A stretch of DNA of 27,616 nucleotides from the NCBI GenBank assembly GCA_038496445.1, contig JALMLS010000137.1, forward strand, positions 1-27,616. Direction: 5' to 3'. The translations under genes and the position numbers were made by a program. This document shows positions 1-13,838 of the stretch, piece after piece (positions within the stretch are counted from its first letter, which is position 1; each line of letters starts with the position of its first letter). The notes beneath the pieces are model-generated. The model was not told the origin of the DNA, searched no databases, and saw only the letters and a list, made by a program, of their open reading frames with translations. This DNA is from Trichosphaerium sp. ATCC 40318 (Eukaryota > Discosea > Flabellinia > Trichosidae).

Positions 1-2687
<2,687 letters not shown>

Positions 2688-2710
2688 TGTGAACTAAAGG
2701 GTCGTACTAT

Positions 2711-3200
2711 ATGCTGAAAATGAGCCACTTTGACCAATTAATACTAAAATCACTTGAAAGTCGTTTTTGTATTGAAACGGTAGTTTTATGGCTTTTTAGC
2801 AGTAATACAGAGAAAGCAAAACCAATGTTGTCTTCTTCAGACTTCCAAGGTGGCGATGAAGTCAACCTGATGTAAAAAAAATAGAAAAAAATAAGAACAA
2901 GATGACATTTATCTCAGGCGCTAGCCATTTTGTACCTACGAATCAGTTGGCTACGATTACTATAATTTGCATCGTTACTACTATTATAAATTACAAGAAC
3001 TTGTTAGCGCCTTTGATCAGTGTAAGTTCGTGGTTGCGTTTAGAAGCGAAAACTGGACAGTGACAGAAGACAGATTGAACTGGGACGTGATTGGCGATAA
3101 AATGCACACGCAATGTCAGCCTCACTAGAGCCGCCAAAAGAAAGAAAGGCTCAACGAGCTAGAAAAGAAGCACTTTATTTTTGTAGTGAGTGGATTGCTT
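2711..3200 (+). CDS. possible small spliced membrane protein gene, divergent from beta-galactosidase
   Basis: Not recognised. A reading frame opens at ATG 2711 (MLKMSHFDQLILK). If an intron from GTGGCG (about 2851) to the CAG near 2920 is removed, it continues into a hydrophobic stretch (LATITIICIVTTIINY) that could be one membrane segment. A further 22-nt intron would lead into a basic tail with KRKLDSDRRQ. The 5' end lies about 24 bp from the beta-galactosidase start codon, on the opposite strand, so the two would share a promoter. The weak points are the very short introns needed and the lack of any family match. It could equally be non-coding intergenic sequence. Confidence 0.25.
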
Positions 3201-3509
3201 AAGCAAGTATCTTTGACACATATCAAGCCAGTATTTACACTAATTTACATGTATTGTGATCACTGAAGGGCAGAAACAAGATTATATGCACAAGCACTTC
3301 CAATGGTACAGTATCGTTTACCTTGATTTAATGGGTTTATTTTGTGTCAGAATAAAATAAGAATGTATTGAGTACACATGATATATTTGTGTTTGGTGAA
3401 ACTACTTGCTTCCTCTTTGCAGATGGTTGCTGAACCTCACTAGATACTGACACGTGTTGGGTTTCCTCTGTAATGTTCATTCTCTAATCTTGGTTTAATA
3501 TATACGAGA
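3201..3509. other. intergenic stretch with no supported gene
   Basis: AT-rich sequence between the doubtful small plus-strand gene and the 3' end of the SAM-domain gene. It has no long frame, RNA gene or repeat that I can support. A CACGTG hexamer sits at 3451. Confidence 0.4.
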
Positions 3510-3948
3510 CTAAAGCGGATACATGATAAAAAAGGCGTTCAATGAACTTTTTGCGTAGTTTACGCGAAATAAAAAGTTGATTGATTTGTAAAACTGAAAA
3601 AGAGGCGTTATGTGTACTGGAGCTATGCGAAAGACTAGTGTTTGCTTTGAATAAAGGGTATTCCGTAGTTTAGAGATTTCTTGAAGGAATAATCGCCGTA
3701 AATCTAGTTTTGACGTCAGGTAGCGCTCTTTAATGATATTTGAGTGCGTACCAGCGTTGATAGACATTGTAGTTTTAATTCGTGTACTATTTAACGACAT
3801 CAATTGTTTTCCGTCTAAATTCAACTCTCTGGTAGCGATTTAGTACTTTTGTGTTGAAATAAACGTACTTCGCTTGTGTTGACACTTCCCCAAGACCCAC
3901 GCTTTCTAACCACCCGCACACCTCATCTACTGTCCAGTACCTGTCCAT
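3510..3948 (-). CDS. SAM-domain protein, two exons, 132 aa
   Basis: Exon 1 is 3869-3948 (ATG at 3946-3948) and encodes MDRYWTVDEVCGWLESVGLG, the characteristic opening of a sterile alpha motif domain. A 40-nt GTACGT...CCAG intron (3829-3868) leads to exon 2, 3510-3828, which continues with LNLDGKQLMSLNSTRIK, matching the middle helices of SAM (LDGxxLLxLxxxxLK). The two exons keep one open frame of 133 codons. SAM domains mediate protein-protein or protein-RNA contacts; the partner cannot be read from the sequence. The C-terminal half (about residues 70-132) has basic and hydrophobic residues but no domain I know, and its end is less certain because an additional short intron is possible there. 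No functional link to the neighbours is visible. Confidence 0.65.
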
Positions 3949-4367
3949 GTGGGCTTTATGATTACCTTTAAGCTATTAGAAGTAGCTCAATTAAGCCAAT
4001 ACAGTTTTGTTGCAAGTACAATTATTTTGTAATTCAGTGAAGCCTTTTGGTCCTTACGGGCTGGAGATAGACGTTAAGAGTAGGTGGACAGTGATTGGCA
4101 GCAAAAAATTTTATCACTTAATCATGTGAGGTTGTTCAAGCTTCTGCGTTTACTCGAGTCAACATAAACAGTAACATTTCCTTTGAACCAGTACTTTTGA
4201 CTACACCAGAAAAAGACGGCATCTACGCCCTTACAAGCAATTCAAGAGTGCTTTTTCACTAATCCTGTGTGGAAAGAGTACACCAAGAGAGTAAAGTTAA
4301 TTTTAAAACGTGATTAAGATATTGATAGTATTCCGTTTACACTAATGATTTACAAAAGGTATTCAGA
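3949..4367. other. intergenic stretch, no supported gene
   Basis: Sequence between the start of the SAM-domain gene and the 3' end of the secreted-protein gene. Short frames such as one near 4180-4250 have no start, splice sites or family support. It presumably holds the SAM gene promoter. Confidence 0.4.
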
Positions 4368-4878
4368 CTATTCTAAATGGCCTTGGAATAATGCTGTACG
4401 CTTTGATACACTACTACGTTGAACCGGTACACACGCATCTGGATCAATTGGATCAATTGGATCAGGTGGATTAGGAAAGGTGATGACAGCATTAAATTCT
4501 GGAGTTGCAATAACAGGTAAGTTCACCCTTGAAAAACCTATTAGCAAAAACACAATGTTTCAAATAAAAAAACAAGCACGTACGTAATTGTGGTCGTAGT
4601 AAAACTAAGGGATACAGTACCATCATCTGGAGATACAAGTGTTGCTCCTAGGGAATAATAGAGTTAGTAAAATAGAGCTTTCCTTTTGTTTTAACACGTG
4701 ATTATTGTACCATCTACGACTGGATTGTCAAAAGTACAAGTTAAAATCGTAGCTAAAAGCCCAGTATTGACAGAAACGACCTTAATATTAATGCCTGTGG
4801 AATCTATATCAACTGAACTTGAGCGCTGATCGGAAGTGCCGTCAAAATAACCAATAAGAGTAGAGTTACGAGATGCAT
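4368..4878 (-). CDS. small secreted or cell-surface protein with signal peptide
   Basis: Exon 1, 4819-4878, encodes MHLVTLLLLVILTALPISAQ, a textbook signal peptide ending at the splice site. A 38-nt intron (GTTCAG...TTAAG) leads to exon 2, 4711-4780 (VVSVNTGLLATILTCTFDNP), then an intron from GTACAA to exon 3 starting at 4647 (ATLVSPDDGTVSLSFTTTT). Phases agree across both junctions. The alternating hydrophobic and Ser/Thr-rich pattern suggests a beta-sandwich extracellular domain. The last exon is unsure: a frame down to 4368 encodes PNPPDPIDPIDPDACVP, with a DPI repeat, but I could not find a splice choice that joins it cleanly. The protein may instead end soon after exon 3. The family is not recognised. 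Confidence 0.5.
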
Positions 4879-5621
4879 CTCTGTTGTTGTTGTCAGAAAA
4901 AAAGATTTTGTACACATAACAAAACCGCCTTTCCACGTGTGAACTCGACTTAATTTACCAACGCTGTTTTGTTTACATTAAACAGTAAACAAGCCAAAGA
5001 TTATATAGGAGCTCGGAAAAACTTGAATGTTGCCAACAAAATTTCTGAACTTATTTTAAATGCTGTTCAGAACCCTTGAAAACAACCGCTGAGTAGAAGG
5101 TGTTAAGGGAGCGAAAGCTCGTGTACGAAGTATTAAAATCCCTTTCTGCTATAACTCCACAAACGACCTCTAGGTCCGCTTTTCTACGCGTAAATAAGCG
5201 GATGCCACATTAACAAGATGTTAGAAATTTTGAACCCATTTGAGTCGCTGACGGGAAGTGTAGTCAAAATACAATAAAAGTAGAGGGTAAGTACAAGTGT
5301 ATTATTCGTTTGTTGTTTGTAATTAAAAAATAAGAGATTGTTCACAAAACACAAAGAGCTTTTTTTACAACAACGTAGTTCTTTCTTTCTTTCTACGCGG
5401 ACATGGAACTGTGTACTCGCTACCACCAATATAGTAACACGTGTTTCTAAATATTTTTTTGGTTTACTTGCTTCATTGTATTTTATTACTCCACAGGTGG
5501 CCACATATTTGATAGTATTGAATGGTATTCTTTGTTTATCCACAATGCTAAAGCACCAAGTAAAAATTTCGGATTTTCCTCCCTGTAAGACAGTAAGCCA
5601 AATTTTGACGAAATGAAACTG
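4879..5621. other. intergenic stretch with a doubtful plus-strand frame
   Basis: Between the secreted-protein start and the DHX37 stop. A plus-strand frame at 5338-5616 ends 5 bp before the DHX37 stop and contains a hydrophobic run (YFFGLLASLYFITPQ). A minus-strand frame covers almost the same bases. Neither has a recognised family, a convincing start or splice support, so I call neither. Confidence 0.35.
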
Positions 5622-8600
5622 TTAACTGTACCATTGTTCAAGTAACTTAGCTTTTGAGTCAATTTTATGCTTTACAAGCGTTTGTACAAGTGCTGTTGTC
5701 TTTCTAGACGCCCAATCTTGAGTCACAATTATCGGTTGAGTTGTATAGTAACCCTAAAAGATCAGTAAGCATGATTGGAAAAATAACCAGTTGACATTTA
5801 GCCAGAAATAGTTCGTACAGTGAGTGTCTTCATCTTTGGTACAATAGAACCATTAAGAAGAAAGTAGGCAAACCATTTATACTTTTCAACACGTTCTGGG
5901 AAAGGTACTTGCTATTAAAGACGAAGCGTGAGTGGAGATAAGATGTGGCATGCGAGAAAAGTTGTAGGTAAAAAAACTGTACCTGCAAAGGTAGTTCCCA
6001 TGATTTAGGTCCAAATGTTGGTCGAACAAAGCACGTCAACATATCATCAACAGCGACATACTTTGGAGGTGGATCAAATAGTACTTTATCAAAACGGACC
6101 ATAGGTTTACCAAACTCTACAAGCCAATTCGATTGAGCAATGGATACACCTAAACGTTTAGTTAGAAATCTGACCTAAAATCAAGGTTTTCTCTACCTTT
6201 GATGTATCCACGTGATGTAAAAAAGAACTCTTGGAAACAGACAAAGTCAGGCCATTCACCATAAAGGTAAGATGAAGGATGCACATCACATCTTTCTCCT
6301 GTAAGCGTCATATATTGCATCTTCCCAGTTTCAGGTTCACCTTTTTTCTATAAGCAATTGGCTCATAAGGTGAGATGTTATTACCTTCTTCTTGTTTAAC
6401 AGGTACTTTCATGGCTATTCTATCAATAAAACCAGCGCATAGAACCTGTCGTAATAATATTCTCTTGATACGGAATCGTTAGAGGGTAAACAGAAGCAAC
6501 CATTGAAGAATGGAAAAGGATCAAATGTAGTTACCTGTTTTTTACTTGGTGGTTCCATGTAAGCATCAAACTCTATGTCATCGTCGTCCCAGTATTTTCG
6601 CAATATTGTAGTAAGCTGACGTCGAAGCAAGTTTATCTCACGGATATTTTTAATGTGTAAAGCGTGTTTTGTACAAAAGGACTCGCTCTTTCCAGCAAAC
6701 TCATAAGCGCCTATTGATTGAAAAAAAGGTTAGATAAATCCATTAAATATCGCTTGCGTACCAATAGCATTCAACCAACTGAGTTGGTCTGAAGTTTTAT
6801 TACACCATCGGCCATGCGTACGACGCATTTCTTCTCGTCGTAGTTTTTGTTGTTCTAAAATTTAGTTACTTCAAAGAACAGTTATTTCCAATTGAATGCT
6901 TGCCTTTCTTTTTTCGTTTTTCTTCCATGAGTAACTCTGTTGGTGTAAAGTTTCTTGCACCTCTACGACCTTTTTCTTCCCATTCTTTCAAGAAATCGTC
7001 TTTTTCTAGACTCTCAAGCTCACGGAAAGATGTACGATACAATGGATCACCAACAGAAAGTGCAGCAACAATTGCAATTGCAAAATGAAGACATCCACCT
7101 TGCTTAGCCAAAAGAAGCCTTATTAATAAATCAGTACTCTCTTAAACACCACCTTATAACCACAATACAAAACGCACATTTTACCATATCGAGGCATAAC
7201 TGGAAAGTTGACCAGTCGACTTCCTAGGCTTGTGACTTTGTTTGGTTTTTCTTGTTCTATTGCGCCAATGTTCACTAGTGTCTAACAGATTGTTAGCGTT
7301 TCAGCAATCAATGACAACATGTTAGCTGAACAACATAAAAACTAAAGCGTACAGAAGTTGCTGCTTTCAACGAATCTTCGTCTGGCGGTGTTGGAAGCGG
7401 GAATGACTGAAGCTTTGAAATACCCATATTCTTTAATTGAAGTACTACGTCTTCAATTGGTGTTTCTAATATTTCTGGTGCGTCAAATTGGCTCATATGA
7501 TTAGCAAGTACTGCAGTAGAGAAAACCCTATAACAGTGACCTGGTCCATTACGACCTGCACGACCAGCTCTCTACAGAATATGTCAGAAAACTCGTTGTT
7601 CAACGACAAAATCTCATGACTTCTGTGGGTTATTAAACTCAGTTGTATTATACCTGATCAGCAGACGCTCTTGAACACCAAACAATATCATAATAAGACA
7701 TGCCACTAGCCTTTTCATATCGTTTCTAGCAAATAAAATAAGTAAAAACAAATAACTCGAAGACTTTGAAAGGCTAGCTTACTTTCTTGACTTTTCCAGA
7801 ATCTATTACGTATCGAATTCCAGGTATAGTAATCGAAGTCTCTGCAATATTTGTTGCTACAATAACAAGACGCGAACCTTCTCTTGGCTACACATAAATA
7901 AGCTATCATGTAACACAGCGTAAATAGCAATGAAAAAGTCGCACCTTTTCAAAAACTTTCATTTGTTCACTTGGAGGTAAGTCACTGTACAGAGGTAAGA
8001 CCAATAAGTCCAAATCCACCATTTGTTGGTCTGCTGAAGGTGTTTGATCTTCAGTCATTGGTTGTAGTGGTCCAATGAGAGTTTCTGGTGAAGGTTTCTA
8101 CAAAAAAAGTAAACAGAAAACAATGAGTGCAAAGAACTTACAACTCGCTCATCTCTGAATTGTTTTGGTCGCTTTGTTCCGTCTCTTTAAGTCAGAAATA
8201 TAAGTACAAGAAGGTGACGTTCACATGGTAAGAGTAACGTACTCTCCAAATCTTCTCTTAATCTTTGAGCAAAGTTTCTTTACTTCTTCTTGACCTGTGA
8301 CAAAAACAAGAACATCGCCAGGTGGGAGTCTATAGTGAACTTTGATAAGCTTTTTATAACAAGCCTCAATGTAATCTGGATCTGTTTTTTTGTTGTAGTG
8401 GGTTGTAACATCGAACTGACGTGTAGCTATCGAACCATTAGATTAATCTTTTTTTTTTTTAATTCAATTTTGTACCAATCTTAATGACAGGGGGTGGCTT
8501 TGGAAACATTTTACTGTTCTCTGTAAAATCAGAAACACGAAGTGTTGCACTCATGATTATAAGCTTTAATGGAGATGCAACGACTTCATCAGGACCAAGA

Positions 8601-10802
8601 AGCCCTTCCTTCTAAGCAGGTATAAGCTTCGTAAAAATCTTTTCCAAAAAACTACATACAGATTCCTGGTATCGTTTCGCTCTTAGAGGAACAATCCGCG
8701 AGAGCAGTCCAAGAAGAACATCAGTACCTATGGTCCTAAAGACGATAGCGTAAGTATGGTATATTCAAATGTCAGTATACCTCTCATGCGCCTCATCAAT
8801 AATAAGACAACTGTATTGAGATAGTAGAAAATCGCTTTGAAGCTCTCGTAAAAGAATCCCATCAGTCATAAACTTCATTTGTGTATTTGGTCCAACACGT
8901 GAATCGTATCGGATTTGATGCGCTACTACGCTTTCTGAAACATTTAATTCTTCTCTTAGACGTCTTGCCATTGCTGTAGCAGCAACTCGTCTTGGTTCTG
9001 TGATACCAATCTTACCAGGAAAGTGACTAGCAGTCAAACGTTAAAATAAGGCTTATCTAACTAGTTTCTTTGAGACTTGAATACGTACCTTCCTTTGTGA
9101 CTGAAACCCGCTTCGTATAGAAACTGTGGAACCTGTGTTGTTTTACCTATGTTAAAGTTAGAGAAAGAGGTTCATCAAAAGAACAGTTAAGTAACATACC
9201 TGAACCTGTTTCACCACAAATAACAATTACATTATTTTCATATATTTTCTCCATTATATTGTGTTCTTCAGCAATAATAGGCAGTTGTCTACGGCGCTCA
9301 TCAATGTCAGGAATTCTGTGAACATCAACATGAAACGCCTAAAGGCACGTGTTAACGTAAATGTAACAATCTCCAGCAACACCAAAACGAATTTTCTTTC
9401 GTATTCATTTTGGTCGATGTTCTCGTACGTACTTTGTACAGGGTATTAAAATTGCGTTTTGGGTTTGTTGACTGCTTAACTGTTGGTGCTTTTTTGGCTT
9501 TCTTTTTTGAGTCTACTTTGCTCTTTGTTGCCAAATCAACGTCCTTTTGATTGGTGCTATCATTGTTTAATTTCATTGGTTCTTCTGAAATATCCATTGG
9601 ATCATGCTCCTTTATTGGTTCTTTTGATTGTTTAGCTTTAGCTAAAGCAGCTCTAGCGTCTTCTTCATCGTCTTCACTATCCTCATCCATGTCATCTTCC
9701 TCACTCTCACTTGAAGATTCATCGTATGTCAAAAAACTCTTTTTAATTTGTCGTAATTTTGGTTCTTTTACTATCTTACGCTTCTTTTGAGGCTACATAA
9801 TAAATAAATACTACTAAAACAATCGAGCATGTTCCATACAGTACGTCAAGTAACAACAGATTTCAAAAAAATTCAAAAAAACAAAATGTCATGTTCAACC
9901 ATCACGTGGTATTGTCTACTGACGTTTGAACCAGAAATTTTGATCACGTACAGTAGGTTCAATTTCGGGTAAGTTATAAGATGTAGCCATTCTAGCGAAA
10001 TCTTGAAAATCTGTGATGTCATTTTTTACTTCTACTTCTTGAAAAACCTCAACGTCATCATATGTATTAGGAACGCCTGCTTTCATTTCTCTAAATGTTC
10101 TCTTCAATCTTTGTTTCTTTGTTTCTTTCTATATGGCCATCAATAAGCCATAGCAGTAGACGACAAAGAGCACAAAAAATAGCACGAAAAAACAATGACA
10201 TTTGACGTTTTCGAATGTGTCTTTAATCAACGTTAATGTAAAAAACATACCCTTCCTATCAAATTACTGCTAAGCAATAAAGGTTGTATAGTTTGGACTG
10301 CATCTCGATGTTTTCTGGAGAAGTCAAGGATTATTGGGTACAGAAAAAATTAAAAATGGGCGTATGGCGTTTAAGGATACGCAAGCTCTGCGAATAGACC
10401 TTTTCTAGCTTTTTCTTTTTTTCTTTTAGCCTATGTGATTGTTAAAAATCCGAATTATGCTTATATTTAAAAATTCTTGGCGTATGGGGTAGGTTTTAAC
10501 ATACTTTTAAAGTTGTAACTCGTCGTTTTTCTTCTTTTCTTATTTTTCTGTGACGCATTTCTTCCATAGCTAGAGCATCTTTGTGGTATCTCGACTGCTT
10601 CAGTATTGGTTGTGAAGGCTAAACATGTGTTTTTACAGTAATTCGTTACTTTTTGACGTACGCCTGTTTTTTTCTTCCTTGGCGCAGCAAGTACTATGTC
10701 AGTGTCGCTGAAAAAGGTCAGATTACAAAAATTATAGCATACATACGCGTAAGCGCTGCTGTCAACCACATTTGCGTCTAAAACGCTTGGTAGGTACGCC
10801 AT
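5622..10802 (-). CDS. DHX37: DEAH-box RNA helicase DHX37/Dhr1 (ribosome biogenesis)
   Basis: The family releases U3 snoRNA from pre-ribosomes in the nucleolus during small-subunit maturation. The gene has many short introns. It starts at ATG 10800-10802 ([19 protein letters not shown]) with a [15 protein letters not shown] block like the conserved N-terminal region of Dhr1, then basic exons (KRKKEKARK). An intron with donor GTACGT near 9950 joins NLPEIEPT in frame to [10 protein letters not shown] at about 9795. An acidic Ser/Glu/Asp-rich region follows (9600-9730). Helicase motifs come in order: GETGSGKTTQ (about 9200), [16 protein letters not shown] (about 8790), IIMSATL (about 8555), [29 protein letters not shown] (about 7560), then the winged-helix/HA2 part, [14 protein letters not shown], and a C-terminal domain ending EQWYS at 5622. 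The order of blocks and the [11 protein letters not shown] context match DHX37 rather than splicing DEAH helicases. The N-terminal joins are the least certain part. Confidence 0.9.
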
Positions 10803-11015
10803 GGGTGGTTATTGGTCGTTTCCGTAGGTCAGGAAATTTACTTTAATTTTCAACACTCGCAGGTAGTTGTATGCGCGTCTTTGCTGCCGTTGCTATAATA
10901 AATTCGCGAATCAAACGAAATTGAGGCAATAAACTTAACGTTTCCTGAAAGTCAAAATCAAAGCAACTTAAGTACTCCAGCGTTCATGTCGTTGTATACG
11001 TAGTATAACGTTGGT
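10803..11015. promoter_or_regulatory. shared bidirectional promoter region, DHX37 / TKL kinase
   Basis: Only 213 bp separate the two divergent start codons, so both promoters must lie here or overlap the first exons. An inverted CCAAT box (ATTGG) lies at about 10809. No clear TATA box is visible for either gene. Confidence 0.5.
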
Positions 11016-13414
11016 ATGACCGACACAACCGATACGCCCGATATTCCAACAGATAATGTTAAAAGGAACGATTTGGCAACGTCACTAGATTCAGAGGGCT
11101 ATGAATGGGTCTTGAGTGATGCCAATGAAAAGGCGTCAAGCTATCTTATGTATTGCACGCCAATGTTGCGTCAACAGCCCACCAGTACGATGCCCGAGCT
11201 AACGAACGTCGAATTTGCTGCTGGCATAAATAAATTGCTGTCAGAGATCCAACATAGCTCTACAGTTGAGTTTAGTGATCTTAAGATCGACCACAAGTTA
11301 GGAAATGGTACGTTTTAATCTTGTAAACGAAAACGCGCTCAGAAAGTCTAACTACGCTTCAGGAGTATTTGGCGAAGTCTGGAAAGCAAAAATATGGCGT
11401 TTAGACGTTGCAGTTAAGGTAATTTAACTACATAATTTTTAACGGCCGTAACACTAAGTAGATGCTCACTGCTAAGGTATCACCTACGAATACTGCTGAT
11501 TTCCAGAAAGAAATAGCAATCTTGAAGTGAGCGAAAAGCAAGTTTTTTATTTTGTTGAATAACACACTTTTCAGGACATTACGGCATCCAAATTGTGTTT
11601 TATTATTAGGTTATTGTGGGCCACCAACTCTTTCTATTGTAACAGAACTAATGGACATGGGTACAACCACGTGACTGATATTGCACACTAGAAATTGACT
11701 TTGAAAAAAAAACAGGTGATTTGCGCACCATTTTGGACTCTAATGCTAGAATGATGGGTGCTCATATCTTGCATATTGTAACATCTGTAGCACAAGGTAC
11801 GAACCAGTCTATTTTGAAGAAACTAAACTGTTTTTTTAAGGCATGAATTATCTACACAAACATCAACCTCTTGTTTTGCATCGTGACTTAAAAAGTTCTA
11901 ACATTTTGGTACTTTAAATACTGCTATATGTTTACTACTACAATACCATTTTTATTTCTAATGTATGTTTGTAGCTTGCAAATGACTATAAAATAGTTAA
12001 GGCAAGATGATCAAAACTATTTGTTTATCCGTCTTATGTTTTAAAAGGTGGCTGATTTTGGTATCAGCACGCTTAAAACAAGCAATGGGCAAGATCCCTC
12101 AACACCCTTTAATTGCACTGTACCCTGGAGAGCTCCAGAAGTACGTACTCTTCCACAATTACCAGCGTCTGATGTATACAGTTACGGTATGTCTTCATCT
12201 ATTTTTGTCATTTCGTATTCTAAAGTTTCCAATGTAGGTATTGTACTGTGGGAATTGATGACTAGGAAGTATCCTTGGAAGGATGTTCGTATTATAGACA
12301 TTTTAAGAAGGGTAGGAAGTACGTTCAGTTTGACCTTTTTATAGTATAAAATACACTCTAATATTTTTTAATTAAATACTTTGTTAAGATGGAGAGCGAC
12401 CTCCTTTGCCTTCAAGTTATCCAGTTATATATACGGACCTGGTAAAGAAGTGTTGGAGCCAAGATCCAAATGATAGACCAACATTTGAACAAGTCATTGA
12501 AATACTTGACCCTCTAAAGAAATCCGACCCAGTACGACTTTTTTTTTATTCCACCTTTTTACTATAGTCTTATGCTTATTAGATGATGCTCATTTTGTCC
12601 CTACCAAGAAACGTGAACCATGAGTATCCGTCATACTTTTCACGTATATGGGAAATGGTATTTTTAGACGAAAAAGCAGAGGCGGAAGGTCTTGGTACTG
12701 CCAAAAATCTTGTTTTCGCAACATGTGTTTTTTCTAACACCAAAAAAAAAATAGAGTATTTGAACAATTATGTAATGCCAGAGATCTGTAAGTATTCAGA
12801 TGGGTTTTATTTTGCTACTGATGATTTTGGAAAGATGTTTACTATTGTGTGCTATAATAATGATGAGAATGTAGCCCGTGTTGATAGAGTACGACCTGAC
12901 TTTTAAATTGTTATTCCTGATTTCTTTTCAACAGGTTATTTCCGAAAGACCTCGGTTCTGGAATACCTTACTACGTGTTGCAACTGTTCATAAGCATTAT
13001 GCACTTGAAAGCGTTCAACTGGGTGTTAGACCTGGAGCTCAGTATGCTGTTGTATCACGTGTTCTCCTAAAACCTGGTACTCAACCAAAAGCTGCAGCGC
13101 TGTTTAGAGGTTAGTTTTTTTATGATACCTTCAAACAATTTACAAACTTTTTAGCGCTGGTAGTCCCTTCTATGAGTAAAAAGATACCACAATGGCGTGG
13201 AACTGTTATTAGTACTAGTTTCCATAGAGGACAGGTTATAATGTTCTTTCTACTGACAGGAAAAGATGGTATTGAACAGATTAAAAAAACGAGAATAATG
13301 CAAAAAACAATTGGTCAATTCAATACATTCCTTGATGCTGTACCAACAATAGAAGTTTATAAATTACATAGATACCAGCCAGCAAAAGAATTTAACCCAA
13401 ATACCACCAAGTAA
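11016..13414 (+). CDS. TKL-type protein kinase with an unrecognised C-terminal domain, 592 aa
   Basis: Thirteen exons give one frame of 593 codons: 11016-11307, 11363-11418, 11462-11526, 11575-11660, 11716-11796, 11841-11908, 11975-12001, 12048-12186, 12238-12318, 12389-12531, 12583-12888, 12935-13109 and 13155-13414. The kinase domain begins near residue 90: LGNGVFGEVW (glycine loop), VAVK (catalytic lysine), HPNCVLLLGYC, LHRDLKSSNIL (catalytic Asp), VADFG, VPWRAPE, SDVYSYGIVLWELMT, CWSQDPNDRPT. HRDLKSSN and the LW-E-T pattern are typical of TKL kinases, with all catalytic residues present. About 250 residues follow (from about 345) containing LVFATCVFSNTKKK and SDGFYFATDDFG; they resemble no domain I can name. 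There is no signal peptide or membrane segment, so it is probably cytosolic. Exon 7 is a 27-nt microexon followed by a GC-AG intron. Confidence 0.88.
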
Positions 13415-13838
13415 TAATTGTAAGAATAGAACATGTACACTAAAAAACCCGTCGTTGCTTTCGCCAACAATACTGATAACAAAAAAAGTTTGATGTTCGG
13501 TTTGCCTGAAAGGTAAAACACGTAGGTTTTCAATTCTCTTTTGCTGCACTGTAACTTAACGTTGTAAATTTTTTGTAAGTACGAAAATAATAACTGAATG
13601 CTCATCAGCTAAAATCAATGGTACAAATCAGCAAATTTATTGAACAGCTCGATACTAAGGAGCATTAGTTGACTTAATAACAATTGTTTCAAGGACCAAA
13701 CTTGAAGAGCGCTAAACTCCTGTTACAACAAATAAGTACGTGGTAAGCCGATTGTAGATGAAGACCAGAAAACAAGTTGTGTGCACGAGAATTTGGTTGG
13801 ACTATTTATTGTTCCGCTCTGTCCATTTATAACACGTG
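13415..13838. other. intergenic region before the 7TM-like gene
   Basis: 424 bp between the kinase stop and the next start. Minus-strand frames at 13357-13605 overlap the kinase 3' end and have no support. A CACGTG hexamer at 13833-13838 lies directly against the next start codon. Confidence 0.4.

Noticed and set aside
9916-10107. A separate minus-strand gene ending ...NFWFKRQ between DHX37 and the kinase
   Set aside because: A GTACGT donor in phase just before the terminal residues joins this exon in frame to the acidic exon of DHX37, and the upstream [15 protein letters not shown] block fits the Dhr1 N-terminus. One gene explains all the exons better.
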